Source of the DNA: Thiohalocapsa sp963704155
GTDB taxonomy: Bacteria; Pseudomonadota; Gammaproteobacteria; Chromatiales; Chromatiaceae
Assembly: GCA_963704155.1 (NCBI GenBank)
Contig: CAVPHF010000004.1
Span: 1 to 64,000 of the forward strand
Length of the DNA stretch: 64,000 nt
Direction: 5' to 3'
Made by a program: the position numbers and the translations under genes. Positions 10,667-19,433 of this stretch are shown in pieces (within the stretch, counting starts at the first letter, position 1; every line of letters starts with the position of its first letter). Below the pieces are notes generated by a model. The model had not been told where the DNA came from, made no database searches, and saw only the letters and a program-made list of their open reading frames with translations.

Positions 10667-11100
10667 CGTTGCCTCCCCTAAATCGGTCGCATCCGCGTGC
10701 GTCGCGGTCGTCTTTAGCGACGGTCCGCGCTCACCGTCACCGCATATACTGTTTAGGATTACGCGCGACAGAGCAATGGGCAGGGCGGCGATCCACCTCG
10801 ATCAGATACGGGCGTGGCTCCAGCCGGCACCGCCAACGTCCGCGGTGGCATTGCCGCCGACGCCCGGTTTGGGGTCTGTTCGTCACTCAGCAGGCCGGTC
10901 CCAGCGAGGGTCGGAGGCTCGCCCAGGCGAAGTTAGCGGATCATCTGTTTCGGTGGGCGCACGCAAATTCGAAAGGAGATTCACCCCGCCATCGAAGCTG
11001 TCGCAGAAGCCCATCTGTGACTTCCGCGCCCATGGGGCGGAGGGCGGCGCCTTGGGCGACACCCTCCGCGCCGGCGGTCAAACTCAGTCGTGTCTCGAGA
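10667..11100. other. Intergenic region between two minus-strand genes
   Basis: About 430 bp with several overlapping open frames on the plus strand but no ribosome-binding site, no recognisable domain and no codon pattern matching neighbouring genes. I see no gene here. It includes the upstream region of the DUF4403 gene, and possibly decayed sequence. Confidence 0.4.
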
Positions 11101-12162
11101 TCATGGATTTAGCAAGCTTGAGACCTGCGCCAGAATTGGCATCACAACCGGGGTTAGGATGGGTCCGACGCCAGGAGTCTGAAGCGTCTGCTTCGCCATC
11201 GATTCCAGTTTCGCAAACTCCGGACCGATCAACTCGGCGAGGGCCGTGCGGCCGGCCGCTGGGAGCTGGTCGACCATACCAGCGACAGCAGTGATCCGAT
11301 CGCCCAGACCGGTGAGACGGTTGTTGGCTGTCTGGGCGCTGGTGACGTCTTTGACATTCGATAGGATAGACCCGACGTCGCTCACCAAGCCGCCAAGCTC
11401 TTGGCCAACGTTGACGCCGTTGACTGTCAGGTCCGACGCGGCAATCGATCGGGTCATCTCGGGCGCCGATGTCGTGGTTGGCGCCATGCTGGGGGCCAGC
11501 AAGTACTGCCAGGCGACCCAAGCCAGGGCGGCTAGGACAACAAGCCAGATCAGCCACTTGAGCGGGGAGCTGCCGGCCTTCGCCGTGGCCGGAGCGGCGC
11601 GGGCGGCCGCCGGCCCACTGAAGCCTTCGAGCAGCCCAGCCGAGTCGAGCCGGCGGCTCAGATCCGCCGGCAGGGCTGCGTGAATAGCCTGCTTCTCGCC
11701 CTGCAGCATTTTCACGAGTCCGCCGATGTCCAGACCGCGCGACTGCTGCTCTTTCTTTAGCAACCCCATCACCGCAGGGGCAGCCATCCCGATCAGCGAC
11801 TTGGCAACGCCGCTCTTTATACCGACGGCGCCGGCAAGGGCACCGACCAGACCGCCGAGCTTGTTGTCCCCGAACAATGAGCCGAGCATGTTGGTGCCAG
11901 TTTCGATGAGGCTCGACTGCTTCTCGCTGCCAAGCGCCCCGGCCAGGTTGTCCAGGAAGCTGGGGTCGGCCTGATTCATGGCGTTCGAGAAGGTCTGGGT
12001 TCCCCCAGGGTTGTTCGTCAGGCCGACAAGCCCCGCCAACACGGCGGGTATGGAGCTTGAAATGCCCGATTGCGCCTTGTTCTGCTCTATTCCCAAGGCG
12101 TTAGCGATGGCTCCGACGACTTGGGGGCCAAATTGCGATGCAATCATCTCAACGATATTCAC
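11101..12162 (-). CDS. DUF937-domain protein with one membrane segment
   Basis: 353 residues from GTG 12162, which is preceded on this strand by AGGAGA. The N-terminal 140 residues match DUF937: MNIVEMIASQFGPQVVGAIANALG, then SSSIPAVLAGLVGL and SLIGMAAPAVMGLL, a Gly/Ala-rich helical domain of unknown role. A linker follows, then one transmembrane segment at about 204-226 (LKWLIWLVVLAALAWVAWQYLL). The C-terminal 120 residues are probably periplasmic and helical. The DUF937-plus-transmembrane arrangement occurs in other proteobacterial proteins without an assigned function. It is transcribed away from the DUF2333 gene. Confidence 0.8.
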   Translation of the reverse strand: MNIVEMIASQFGPQVVGAIANALGIEQNKAQSGISSSIPAVLAGLVGLTNNPGGTQTFSNAMNQADPSFLDNLAGALGSEKQSSLIETGTNMLGSLFGDNKLGGLVGALAGAVGIKSGVAKSLIGMAAPAVMGLLKKEQQSRGLDIGGLVKMLQGEKQAIHAALPADLSRRLDSAGLLEGFSGPAAARAAPATAKAGSSPLKWLIWLVVLAALAWVAWQYLLAPSMAPTTTSAPEMTRSIAASDLTVNGVNVGQELGGLVSDVGSILSNVKDVTSAQTANNRLTGLGDRITAVAGMVDQLPAAGRTALAELIGPEFAKLESMAKQTLQTPGVGPILTPVVMPILAQVSSLLNP

Positions 12163-12797
12163 GGTCCGTTCTCCTCGTGGTTTGTTTTAGTCGATATCGA
12201 TGCGTCCGCGGGCCTATGCTGGCTCCTCATCTCACAAATCATCAAATTCCAGGCGCCCTAGGGGTCGGACGATGGAAAGCGATTAAGAAGCCGTGGCGGC
12301 CGCCCACACGGTGCTCTCAGGCCCATGTGCTGTCAACGCCGGCATCGAGGCAACGCGGCGATCGTGGGGCGTTTGTCGGGCAATTGCTGGCCTGCGGGCC
12401 TCCGGGCCTTGGGCCAGCTCGATAGCGAAAGCTTCAGGACCGCTCGAGGCTCAGCCACTGGGCTGACTCGCCTCGCGACGGGTTGTCCTCGGCTTCGTCC
12501 GCGCCGACGCTTCGTCCAGATGCCCTGCAGGCTGTAGCCGTCCGACTCAGGGGAAACACCTTTGTCGGACTGCTTGCTTGACTGGGCGCCTTGCCGGTGT
12601 CGGCGTTTGTCTGACGAACGCCGGTCGACTTCAGAAGACGGTTCGCGACAGTGTCTGCAATGCAGCATCGTTGCAATACAGCACTTCCTAAACGGGGAGT
12701 ACAATGTCCGACCGACACAGCGGTTTCGCGATCAGCGCCGGACATCGGCGTTGGTGTCGACTCCCAATCCGATTCGTGTATCGTCAGGAGCTCCCTA
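12163..12797. other. 635-bp divergent intergenic region
   Basis: Separates the divergent DUF937 and DUF2333 genes. An ATG at 12704 has a good GGGGAG before it, but its frame runs out of frame into the DUF2333 gene and has no recognisable product, so I treat it as chance. No terminators, tRNA or repeats were found. Promoters for both flanking genes should lie here but no clear hexamer pair stands out. Confidence 0.4.
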
Positions 12798-13886
12798 ATG
12801 GACCAGCAAGACAAGGTTCAGACCAACACGAAACCCAAGCCGCAGCTGACCAAGAAGGTCGCCCAGGTTGCCACCCTCTACAATCCTCGGACATGGAAGG
12901 AGAAGGGGCTGTGGTGGAGCCTTGGACTGTTTGCAGTCACCTACGCGATCATCGTGATCGTGCTCGGCGTCTTTTGGTCGCGAACACCCAATATGTTCGA
13001 CGTCAATCAGACCGCGCTGGAGTTGGCCGGCGGCGAGCAGAGCAAGTTGGTTCCGGGCTATGTCACCACGGCGACCGCGATCCGTATCGGAGAGACCCTG
13101 CTCGATAAGCCGGGCGGCTATCTGAGCAATGACTTGACGCCGCCGGGAATCTATCTGGACAACATCCCCAACTGGGAATTCGGCGTGCTGACCGAGTTGC
13201 GTGACCTGGTGCGCGCCATGCGCAATGATTTCAGCCGTTCGCAGACGCAGTCGGTGGAAGACAAGGACCTTCAGCTTGGCGAGCCACAGTTTCACTTCGA
13301 CTCCGACTCCTGGATCTTGCCGTCGTCGGAGTCCGCCTATCGCAAGGGTCTGGAAAGCCTTACAAGCTACTTGGACCGGCTCGCGGATGAGCAGGCCCGC
13401 GATGGGCAGTTCTTCACCCGGGCGGACAATCTGCGCGACTATCTCGCGGTCGTTGAGAAGCGGCTCGGCAGCCTGGCACAACGATTGGCCGCGGGCGCGG
13501 GCCAGAATTTTCTCGACATCGACCTGGCGGGTGATCCGAGCGCCCGCAAGTCGACACCGACACCGGCTGAAGGCCAGAACAAGACGCCCTGGCTCGAGAT
13601 CGACGACGTCTTTTTCGAGGCGCGCGGCTATGCCTGGGCGCTGCTGCAGACGCTGTCCGCGCTGAAGATCGATTTTTCTGACGTGCTCCAGGACAAGAAT
13701 GCACGGGTCTCGCTCGAGCAGATCATTCGCGAGCTCGAGAACACCCAGGCGACGATCTGGAGTCCGATGATCCTGAACGGGACTGGCTTCGGCCCAATGG
13801 CCAATCACTCACTGATCATGGCGTCATATATCTCGCGCGCCAACGCCGCCATCATCGATCTGCGCAACCTTCTCGAACGGGGCTGA
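12798..13886 (+). CDS. DUF2333 family inner-membrane protein
   Basis: 362 residues from ATG 12798, preceded by CAGGAG at good spacing; the longer open frame from 12651 lacks family similarity. A basic cytoplasmic N-terminus is followed by one transmembrane helix at about 35-58 (GLFAVTYAIIVIVLGVFW). A long periplasmic part contains the family blocks VPGYVTTATAIRIGETLLDKP, GGYLSNDLTPPGIYLDNIPN and WEFGVLTELRDLVRAMRNDF. The family is common in gammaproteobacteria and has no established function. The downstream gap (13887-14064) holds no gene. Confidence 0.88.
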   Translation: MDQQDKVQTNTKPKPQLTKKVAQVATLYNPRTWKEKGLWWSLGLFAVTYAIIVIVLGVFWSRTPNMFDVNQTALELAGGEQSKLVPGYVTTATAIRIGETLLDKPGGYLSNDLTPPGIYLDNIPNWEFGVLTELRDLVRAMRNDFSRSQTQSVEDKDLQLGEPQFHFDSDSWILPSSESAYRKGLESLTSYLDRLADEQARDGQFFTRADNLRDYLAVVEKRLGSLAQRLAAGAGQNFLDIDLAGDPSARKSTPTPAEGQNKTPWLEIDDVFFEARGYAWALLQTLSALKIDFSDVLQDKNARVSLEQIIRELENTQATIWSPMILNGTGFGPMANHSLIMASYISRANAAIIDLRNLLERG

Positions 13887-14064
13887 TGCAGCGCGCCGCC
13901 GCGTGCATGTATTGACGAATTCCGGCTGAGTTTGACGCTGAACTCGAGACCGGGGAGGCGGTGGACGGCCTGCGATGCCGTTCGACGCCGGCAGCCGCGC
14001 GAGCGGTAAGGGCCTTTGCAATGAAACAGCGTCGGAGTCAACTCCAGCTAACGAGGACCAAGCA

Positions 14065-14565
14065 ATGGCGACGAAACAAGATTTTACCGCCGACGAGTGG
14101 GCCAAGATCCGAGACAGCGTGATGGCCGCCAGCCTCGCGGTCACGGCGGCCGATCCGAGCGGATTGATCGGCACCATAAAGGAGGCAATCGCCGGCGGCA
14201 GCGCCATGTTGGCCGCCAAGTCCGATGCCGGCGCCGCCGCGCTGATCAAGGCCGTGGTCGCGGACTTCGAATCCGCGGATGTTCAAAAAGAGATGCGGCA
14301 GAGCGTCAAGGAGCGCTTCCGCGGTGCCAAGGCCAGTGAGATCTCCCGCCGCAGCGTTGAGGCCCTCGCTGAGGTCGGCAGCCTGCTCGACGCGAAGGCA
14401 CCGGACGATGCGGCCGAGTTCAAGGCATGGCTGCGGGGCATTAGCCAGCGGGTCGCCGAGGCAAGCTCGGAAGGTGGGTTCCTGGGATTCGGCGGCGTGA
14501 AAGTCAGCGAAGCGGAGAAGGCGACGATCGCCGAGGTCGACAAGGCGCTAAGCCTCAATGCCTGA
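14065..14565 (+). CDS. Conserved hypothetical protein, family not named
   Basis: 166 residues from ATG 14065, with GAGGA 8 bp upstream. I do not recognise a named domain. The protein is mostly helical, acidic and Ala-rich, and has no signal peptide or membrane helix. Segments such as MAASLAVTAADPSGLIGTIKEA, SDAGAAALIKAVVADFE and a C-terminal EGGFLGFGGVKVSEAEKATI read like a conserved soluble protein. I recall similar proteins in other proteobacteria annotated only as hypothetical. It lies downstream of the DUF2333 gene on the same strand. Confidence 0.7.
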   Translation: MATKQDFTADEWAKIRDSVMAASLAVTAADPSGLIGTIKEAIAGGSAMLAAKSDAGAAALIKAVVADFESADVQKEMRQSVKERFRGAKASEISRRSVEALAEVGSLLDAKAPDDAAEFKAWLRGISQRVAEASSEGGFLGFGGVKVSEAEKATIAEVDKALSLNA

Positions 14566-14886
14566 CAGACCCAGACAGTTGCGCCGGACGCCGGCTTGCC
14601 GGCTCCGGCCCGGGGCCATGGGGCTTTCGCCAACCACCAACGGTTAGATCCGCACTGGCCCGAACGCTAGGGTTCTCGCTACCCATAGTGCGAGTAGGAT
14701 CGGGCTAGGGTGCGTGATCGTCCGAGGTTCCATCCATTCGGCGCTGCCGCCTACTCTGGCGGATCCACTACCGGTTGGCTTTCCACCCGCACCTTGCCAA
14801 GGTCCTCGGCGTTGATCCCGTCGGATTGGTGTCAAGACCGACTTGCAGCTCGGCACATCCCGTTTTCGGCCTCGAGACTCAGGCCT
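14566..14886. other. Intergenic region before the cytochrome pseudogene
   Basis: About 320 bp. The frame of the downstream cytochrome stays open up to 14710 but shows no signal peptide or similarity there. No convincing promoter, terminator or gene was seen. Confidence 0.4.
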
Positions 14887-16227
14887 ATGGACTTGCGCCT
14901 TGTTGCTCTTTTCTTTTTGCTGCTGCCCAACGCCGAGGCCGCCGATTTTTCCGTTGCCGCTGAAGGGGCCGCGGCAATGGCGCCCGACACGCGTCTCGAC
15001 CCCATGCGCGCACAACGTGGCTACGTCGGTGCCACCGTCTGCGGCGAGTGCCATGAGAAAGAACTCGCGCTTTGGCGAGGGTCGCACCATGACTTGGCGA
15101 CGACGCGGGCGACTGCCGCGACCGTGCTCGGCGACTTCGACGATGCCGAGATCAACCTGGGCTGTGAGTCCTGCCACGGCCCCGGTGTGCGCCACGTCGA
15201 GTGGGCGCGGGCGGTGGAGACCGGACAGACCCCGGCGGCGACCGATGCCAGCAGCCGCGGGCTCCTGGTCGATTTGAAGGATCGTGACGGTGGCGTCTGG
15301 CGCGTCGATCAGGACACCGGCAAGCCGGAACGATCGGTCCCGCGTGCGCCGCAGGGCGGGCCGCACGTCCAGACCGAGATCTGTGCACCTTGCCATGCCA
15401 GACGCGGGCGCCTGTCAGACGAGGTCGTGCCCGGCGCGCCGCTGCACCAAGGCTTCCGGCTCGCGCTGCTGGAGCCGGCGCTCTACTTTGCCGATGGTCA
15501 GATCGACGACGAGGTCTTCGTTCACGGCTCCTTCATCCAGAGCCGGATGTATCACCAGGGCGTTGTCGGCGGTGACTGCCACGAGCCGCATAGCCTGAGC
15601 CTGTTGGCCGAGGGCAACGCCGTTTGCGCGCGCTGTCATGTCGCCGCCCGCTACGATACGCCTGAGCATCATCACCATCAGCCCGAATCCTCGGGAGCCG
15701 CGTGCGTCGACTGTCACATGCCACAGCGGTTCTACATGGTCGTCGACGAACGCGCCGACCACAGTTTGCGGGTGCCGTGGCCGGATCTGTCGGTGAAAAT
15801 CGGTACACCCAACGCCTGTAACGGCTGTCAATTGCGCGTGCCAGCGCACTGGAGCGGCTGCGCGGACGGCCATCAGAGGCGGCTGATCCGAGCGCGCTGA
15901 TGACGGTGCAGCGCCTGCTTGCCGACCCACAGGCGCTGGTGCGCGCCCAAGCTGGCGCCGGACAACAGCCGCTACGCCTATGTCCACGCTATTGCGCTGG
16001 ATAGCGCCGGGCAGACCTCTGCCGCCCCGCCAGGACTGGAGGCCGCCCAGCGGAGTGATCCGGCAAATCGCGAGCTTCTTGCGGCCCTGATTCAGTACAA
16101 CGCGAAGCTGGGCAAGCCTGCTGAGGCGGCCAGCTGGCTCGAGCAGCTCGCTGCCGCTGCTCCCGACGACCCGTCGTTAGAACAGCTCAGATCCTTGATC
16201 GAACGAGATGCGAGCGCGCCGCGATGA
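14887..16227 (+). pseudogene. Decayed multiheme cytochrome c with C-terminal TPR region
   Basis: The first frame (14887-15900, 337 codons) starts with a signal peptide, MDLRLVALFFLLLPNAEAAD. It carries heme motifs CGECH (52-56), CESCH (93-97), CAPCH (166-170), CARCH (247-251) and CVDCH (273-277). Two further sites are damaged: at 228-232 GGDCH has lost its first Cys, and at 311-315 CNGCQ has lost the His ligand. The frame stops at 15900. A second frame ending at 16227 continues with TPR-like sequence, AYVHAIALDSAGQTSAAP and ELLAALIQYNAKLGKPAEAA. This is what remains of a periplasmic multiheme cytochrome fused to TPRs after at least one frameshift and probably a deletion. Its 3' end overlaps the end of the opposite-strand transporter gene. 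Confidence 0.72.
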
Positions 16228-17059
16228 GGAGCAGCACAATCGGCAGCTCTACCAGGAAGAACAAGGTCGCGAACAGGACCAGCTTCACCTGTCCGAGCAC
16301 TAGCGCACCCATGATGGCGACCATGCCCAGGTTGCGGGTGCTGAACTCGATGAGCAGCGTGAAACGATCGACCGCGGAGAGTCGCGTCAGTGCGCCGATG
16401 GTGAATCCTGCCGCCATGGTCAGTACGCAGAACGAAAGGGCAACCGGGACGGCTGTGCCCGCCGCGGCCCACAGATCGCCGCGCTGGTCGATCAGGATGA
16501 GTATGACTAGACACGCAAGCGCGATGAGACTCGACAGGCGCAGCGGCTTGCGCGCGGCGGCAACCAGCATCGGCCGTGACAAACGCAGGGCCATACCCAG
16601 CCCCAGCGGCAGCAGCAGCATCACCAGCAGTTGGCCCACCATGCGCCCAACCGGCACAGTGATTTGATCGGATGCCTGAAGAAAGAGTGCCAAGCCGGCG
16701 GCGGCGAATACCGGCATCGTTGCCAGTGCAAGAGCCGTGGAGATGGCTGTCAGGGTGACCGACAGGGCCAGATTTCCGTGGCCAAGATAGGTGTACAAGT
16801 TGGAGATCGCCCCGCCGGGACTGGCGGCCAGCAGGACCATCCCGGCCACCACCCAGGGCTCCGGCTGCTGAGCCCAGATCAAGAGTGCGGCGCAGGCAGG
16901 GAGCAGCAGCAGCTGGCCGAGGGTCGCGACCGTTACCGCCCGCGGATAACGCAGTACCCGCCGGAAATCCGCCGGGGTGAGCTCAAGTCCTACCACCAGC
17001 ATCAAGAACCACACCAGCGCGGGAATGGCGAACCCGGTGATGGCATCGACGGCAGTCAT
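16187..17059 (-). CDS. Bile acid:sodium symporter (BASS) family transporter
   Basis: 290 residues, nearly all in 9-10 hydrophobic helices, with family blocks LMLVVGLELTPADFRRVLRYP, LLAASPGGAISNLYTYLGHGN and LIEFSTRNLGMVAIMGAL. BASS proteins couple sodium to the uptake of organic anions such as bile acids, pantoate, pyruvate or sulfated sterols; the substrate here is unknown. Its ATG overlaps the stop of the upstream sigma54 activator (ATGA at 17056-17059), so the two are translationally coupled. Proximity to a divergent secreted sulfatase suggests import of an organic anion linked to sulfate-ester breakdown. That is inference. Confidence 0.88.
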   Translation of the reverse strand: MTAVDAITGFAIPALVWFLMLVVGLELTPADFRRVLRYPRAVTVATLGQLLLLPACAALLIWAQQPEPWVVAGMVLLAASPGGAISNLYTYLGHGNLALSVTLTAISTALALATMPVFAAAGLALFLQASDQITVPVGRMVGQLLVMLLLPLGLGMALRLSRPMLVAAARKPLRLSSLIALACLVILILIDQRGDLWAAAGTAVPVALSFCVLTMAAGFTIGALTRLSAVDRFTLLIEFSTRNLGMVAIMGALVLGQVKLVLFATLFFLVELPIVLLLIAARSHLVRSRI

Positions 17060-18849
17060 TGCTGCTGTCGCTGCGCAGGCGCGGCGACTGCGCCTTGGCT
17101 ATAGCCGGGACGCAGTATGCCGAGCTTCTGCATGCGCGAGCGCAGTGTGTTGGGATTGATGCCGAGGCGATCGGCCGCGTTGCCCTTGCCGTTGATGCGC
17201 CAACCGCAGCGCTCGCAGATTGCGATGATGTGGTCGCGCTCCACCTCTTGCAGGGTACGCCAGACAGTTTGGCCGCGGTCCTCGTTCGCCATGTCTGCGC
17301 TAGGATCGGCCGTCGCATCGGCTGTTCTGCGGTGCAGGCCGTCCAATATGAATGTGGAGCCGGGCGATAGGATCATCGAACGCTCGATGATGTTTTCCAG
17401 CTCCCGCACGTTGCCAGGCCAGTCGTAAGCCATCAGATCCGCGACCGCTTGTTCGGGGATACGGTTGACCAGCCGGCCCAATTTGAACCGGAGCTTGTCG
17501 ACGAAATAGGCCGTGAGCAGTGCAATGTCCTCCCGGCGCTCGCGCAACGGTGGCAGGGTGATCGGAAACACGGTCAATCGGTAGTAGAGGTCCGCCCTGA
17601 AGGTCCCGGTTCGCACCATCGAGGCGAGGTCGCGGTTGGTCGAGGCGATGACGCGCGTGTTGCTGTGCTGGCTGATCGTTGAACCGAGCCGCTCGAACTC
17701 TCCACTCTGCAGCACCCGAAGTAGTTTGGACTGGAGATCCAGCGGTAGCTCGCCGATCTCGTCGAGCACCAGGGTGCCGCTGTCGGCGACCTCGAAGCGG
17801 CCAATCTTGCGCGCGATGGCGCCGGTAAAGGCACCTTTTTCGTGTCCGAACAGCTCGCTCTCGATCAGGGTCGCCGGCAGTGCAGCGCAGTTGACGCGGA
17901 TCAGTGGGTGCTTCGCGCGGCGGCTGCGGCGATGGATCGCGGTGGCGATCAGGTCCTTGCCGGTGCCGGTTTCGCCGAGGATCAGCACCGTAGTGTCTGT
18001 CGGGGCCACCTGCTCGACCTGTCGCATCACCTGCTTGAGGAGCGGGCTTTCCCCAACCAACTCGCCAAACTCACCGCAGTGCAGAAATTCCTCGCGCCAC
18101 AGCGCGTTTTCGGCCTCCAACCGCTCCCGCAAGGCGCGGTTCTCGGCCATTGCCGAGCGCAGCTCCAGCTCCTTTTGCCGGTGCAGCAGCGCGCTGGCGA
18201 AGACGCCGGCGAGCAGGCGCAGGCGCCTGACCTGATCTTCAGGCCAGACATGCTCTTTGCGGACGGCGCCGAACGACAACCAGCCGAGCGCCTGCCCGTC
18301 AGCGGCGACCGGAAATACCGCCATTGAACGCAGTCCAAGTGCACTCAGTGAGCTGGCGTCGACTGCCGCCTCCGGCGGTAATTCGGCAAGCTGGTTGAAG
18401 ATGATTGGATGACCGCCACGCACCCGCGGCACGATGTAGGGGAAATGCGACTCGGGCAGGGGGGATGGAATCCGCTCGAGGCCCGGCACTGCCCACGAAT
18501 GAGTCAGCATGAGCTGACCGGGGCTCTGGTCGTAGCGGCCGAGTGTGCTGCGATCCACTCCGAGGAAGAGCACGATCCGGCGCAGCGCATCCACGATCAG
18601 TCCGTCGAGTACCTCGGGCTCGACATCGACAAAGGACGCCGTCAGGTCGGCGACCAGGTCTTCGAATCGCGCCTCGGCGAGGCAAACTCCCCCGCGCGCG
18701 GTGATGCAGGATGCATCGGATGGCTTTCCTTTCAAGCTAAAACCCTCTCGCACACCGCCCTGGCACGTCCAATCTGATCTTGCTGGCTTGGGCCTACGTT
18801 GTTCTGCGCAGCGGGATAGGCAGGCCATCCCAGCATAGATAACCACCAA
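17056..18849 (-). CDS. Sigma54-dependent transcriptional activator with GAF domain
   Basis: Up to 597 residues from GTG 18849. The first 45-50 residues look non-conserved, so an internal GTG or TTG start is possible. A GAF sensor domain covers about 60-215 (VDALRRIVLFLGVDRSTLGRY, then LGLRSMAVFPVAADGQALGWLSFG). A coiled linker follows. The AAA+ sigma54-interaction domain has Walker A GETGTGKD and the sigma54-contact loop ELFGHEKGAFTGA, then LVLDEIGELPLDLQSKLLRVLQ. A Fis-type helix-turn-helix lies at the C-terminus (GNAADRLGINPNTLRSRMQKLGI). It probably binds the paired palindromes at 18886-18916 and activates the divergent promoter at 19051. No receiver domain is present, so a small molecule sensed by GAF is the likely input. 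Confidence 0.93.
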   Translation of the reverse strand: MVVIYAGMACLSRCAEQRRPKPARSDWTCQGGVREGFSLKGKPSDASCITARGGVCLAEARFEDLVADLTASFVDVEPEVLDGLIVDALRRIVLFLGVDRSTLGRYDQSPGQLMLTHSWAVPGLERIPSPLPESHFPYIVPRVRGGHPIIFNQLAELPPEAAVDASSLSALGLRSMAVFPVAADGQALGWLSFGAVRKEHVWPEDQVRRLRLLAGVFASALLHRQKELELRSAMAENRALRERLEAENALWREEFLHCGEFGELVGESPLLKQVMRQVEQVAPTDTTVLILGETGTGKDLIATAIHRRSRRAKHPLIRVNCAALPATLIESELFGHEKGAFTGAIARKIGRFEVADSGTLVLDEIGELPLDLQSKLLRVLQSGEFERLGSTISQHSNTRVIASTNRDLASMVRTGTFRADLYYRLTVFPITLPPLRERREDIALLTAYFVDKLRFKLGRLVNRIPEQAVADLMAYDWPGNVRELENIIERSMILSPGSTFILDGLHRRTADATADPSADMANEDRGQTVWRTLQEVERDHIIAICERCGWRINGKGNAADRLGINPNTLRSRMQKLGILRPGYSQGAVAAPAQRQQQ

Positions 18850-18885
18850 AGCATATCGGGTTTTGACGCTGGCCGTTGGACCAAG

Positions 18886-18916
18886 TCACGACATGTCGTC
18901 GATCACGACATATCGT
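18886..18916. promoter_or_regulatory. Tandem palindromic activator-binding site
   Basis: Two copies of a 14-mer stand in direct repeat: TCACGACATGTCGT at 18886-18899 and TCACGACATATCGT at 18903-18916, a 17-bp period. Within each, ACGACATGTCGT is a perfect 12-bp palindrome in the first copy and has one mismatch in the second. They lie just upstream of the activator gene and about 135-165 bp before a -24/-12 promoter, the usual place for an upstream activating sequence of a sigma54 activator. Confidence 0.72.
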
Positions 18917-19050
18917 TAGATTAACCTCGGCATTTCGTGATCCTTGGGCTGAGTCCGGCGCGCTAGCACGCCCTACCGGCCCGCAGGATTGGATCCCAGT
19001 CTCTGTTGTGCCAATGCTTTATGCAGCTTCCGAGCAGCGTTCTCGGTAAT

Positions 19051-19066
19051 TGGCCCAGATCGTGCT
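19051..19066 (+). promoter_or_regulatory. Sigma54 (-24/-12) promoter candidate
   Basis: TGGCCCAGATCGTGCT matches the sigma54 consensus (TGGCAC-R-N4-TTGCW) at 10 of 12 specified positions. GG at 19052-19053 and GC at 19064-19065 are separated by exactly 10 bp. Together with the upstream palindromes and the adjacent sigma54 activator it probably drives the STAS and sulfatase genes. The predicted transcription start near 19077 is only 3 bp before the STAS ATG, which is unusual. Confidence 0.6.
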
Positions 19067-19079
19067 TTTTTTGGAGCCC

Positions 19080-19340
19080 ATGACGCTTCGGATCACACGT
19101 CTGGACGACCAACATGGAACGATCATCAAGGTCGACGGGTGGCTGCAAGCCGAGGGGGTTTCCGCGCTGGAACAGGAGCTCGAATGTGCGTACGCGGGCC
19201 GACCGCTGCGGCTGACCCTGGATCTCGGCGGGCTGCGCCAGGCGGACGAGGCAGCCGTCGACCTGCTGTGCAAGGTCGCGGCGACCGGGGCGGAGCTAAC
19301 CGCCTGCCCGCACTACCTCGCGCTGCGGCTTGCTCAGTGA
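19080..19340 (+). CDS. Small STAS-like protein
   Basis: 86 residues from ATG 19080 (TTGGAG lies just upstream). The pattern MTLRITRLDDQHGTIIKVDGW, then LRLTLDLGGLRQADEAAVDLL, is the strand-helix layout of STAS/anti-anti-sigma domains, with the LDLGGL segment where the regulatory loop is expected. The canonical phosphorylatable Ser/Thr is not obvious. There is no signal peptide or membrane helix. It precedes the sulfatase by 93 bp on the same strand and probably shares its sigma54 promoter. A regulatory partner role is inferred; no partner kinase lies nearby. Confidence 0.65.
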   Translation: MTLRITRLDDQHGTIIKVDGWLQAEGVSALEQELECAYAGRPLRLTLDLGGLRQADEAAVDLLCKVAATGAELTACPHYLALRLAQ

Positions 19341-19433
19341 ATGAGTCCGGACAGTCATTAATCACGATAACGCCGGGCGTTTGTGCACGGCATTGGAAGG
19401 AACATCAACAAACCTGAGAGGAGAGAAAGACTG

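Noticed and set aside
10777..11112. Plus-strand open frames between the DUF4403 and DUF937 genes
   Set aside because: No start signal, no recognisable domain, and composition unlike neighbouring genes.
12704..13108. ATG with good ribosome site, possible leader gene before DUF2333
   Set aside because: The frame overlaps DUF2333 out of frame and its product is Arg-rich with no family resemblance.
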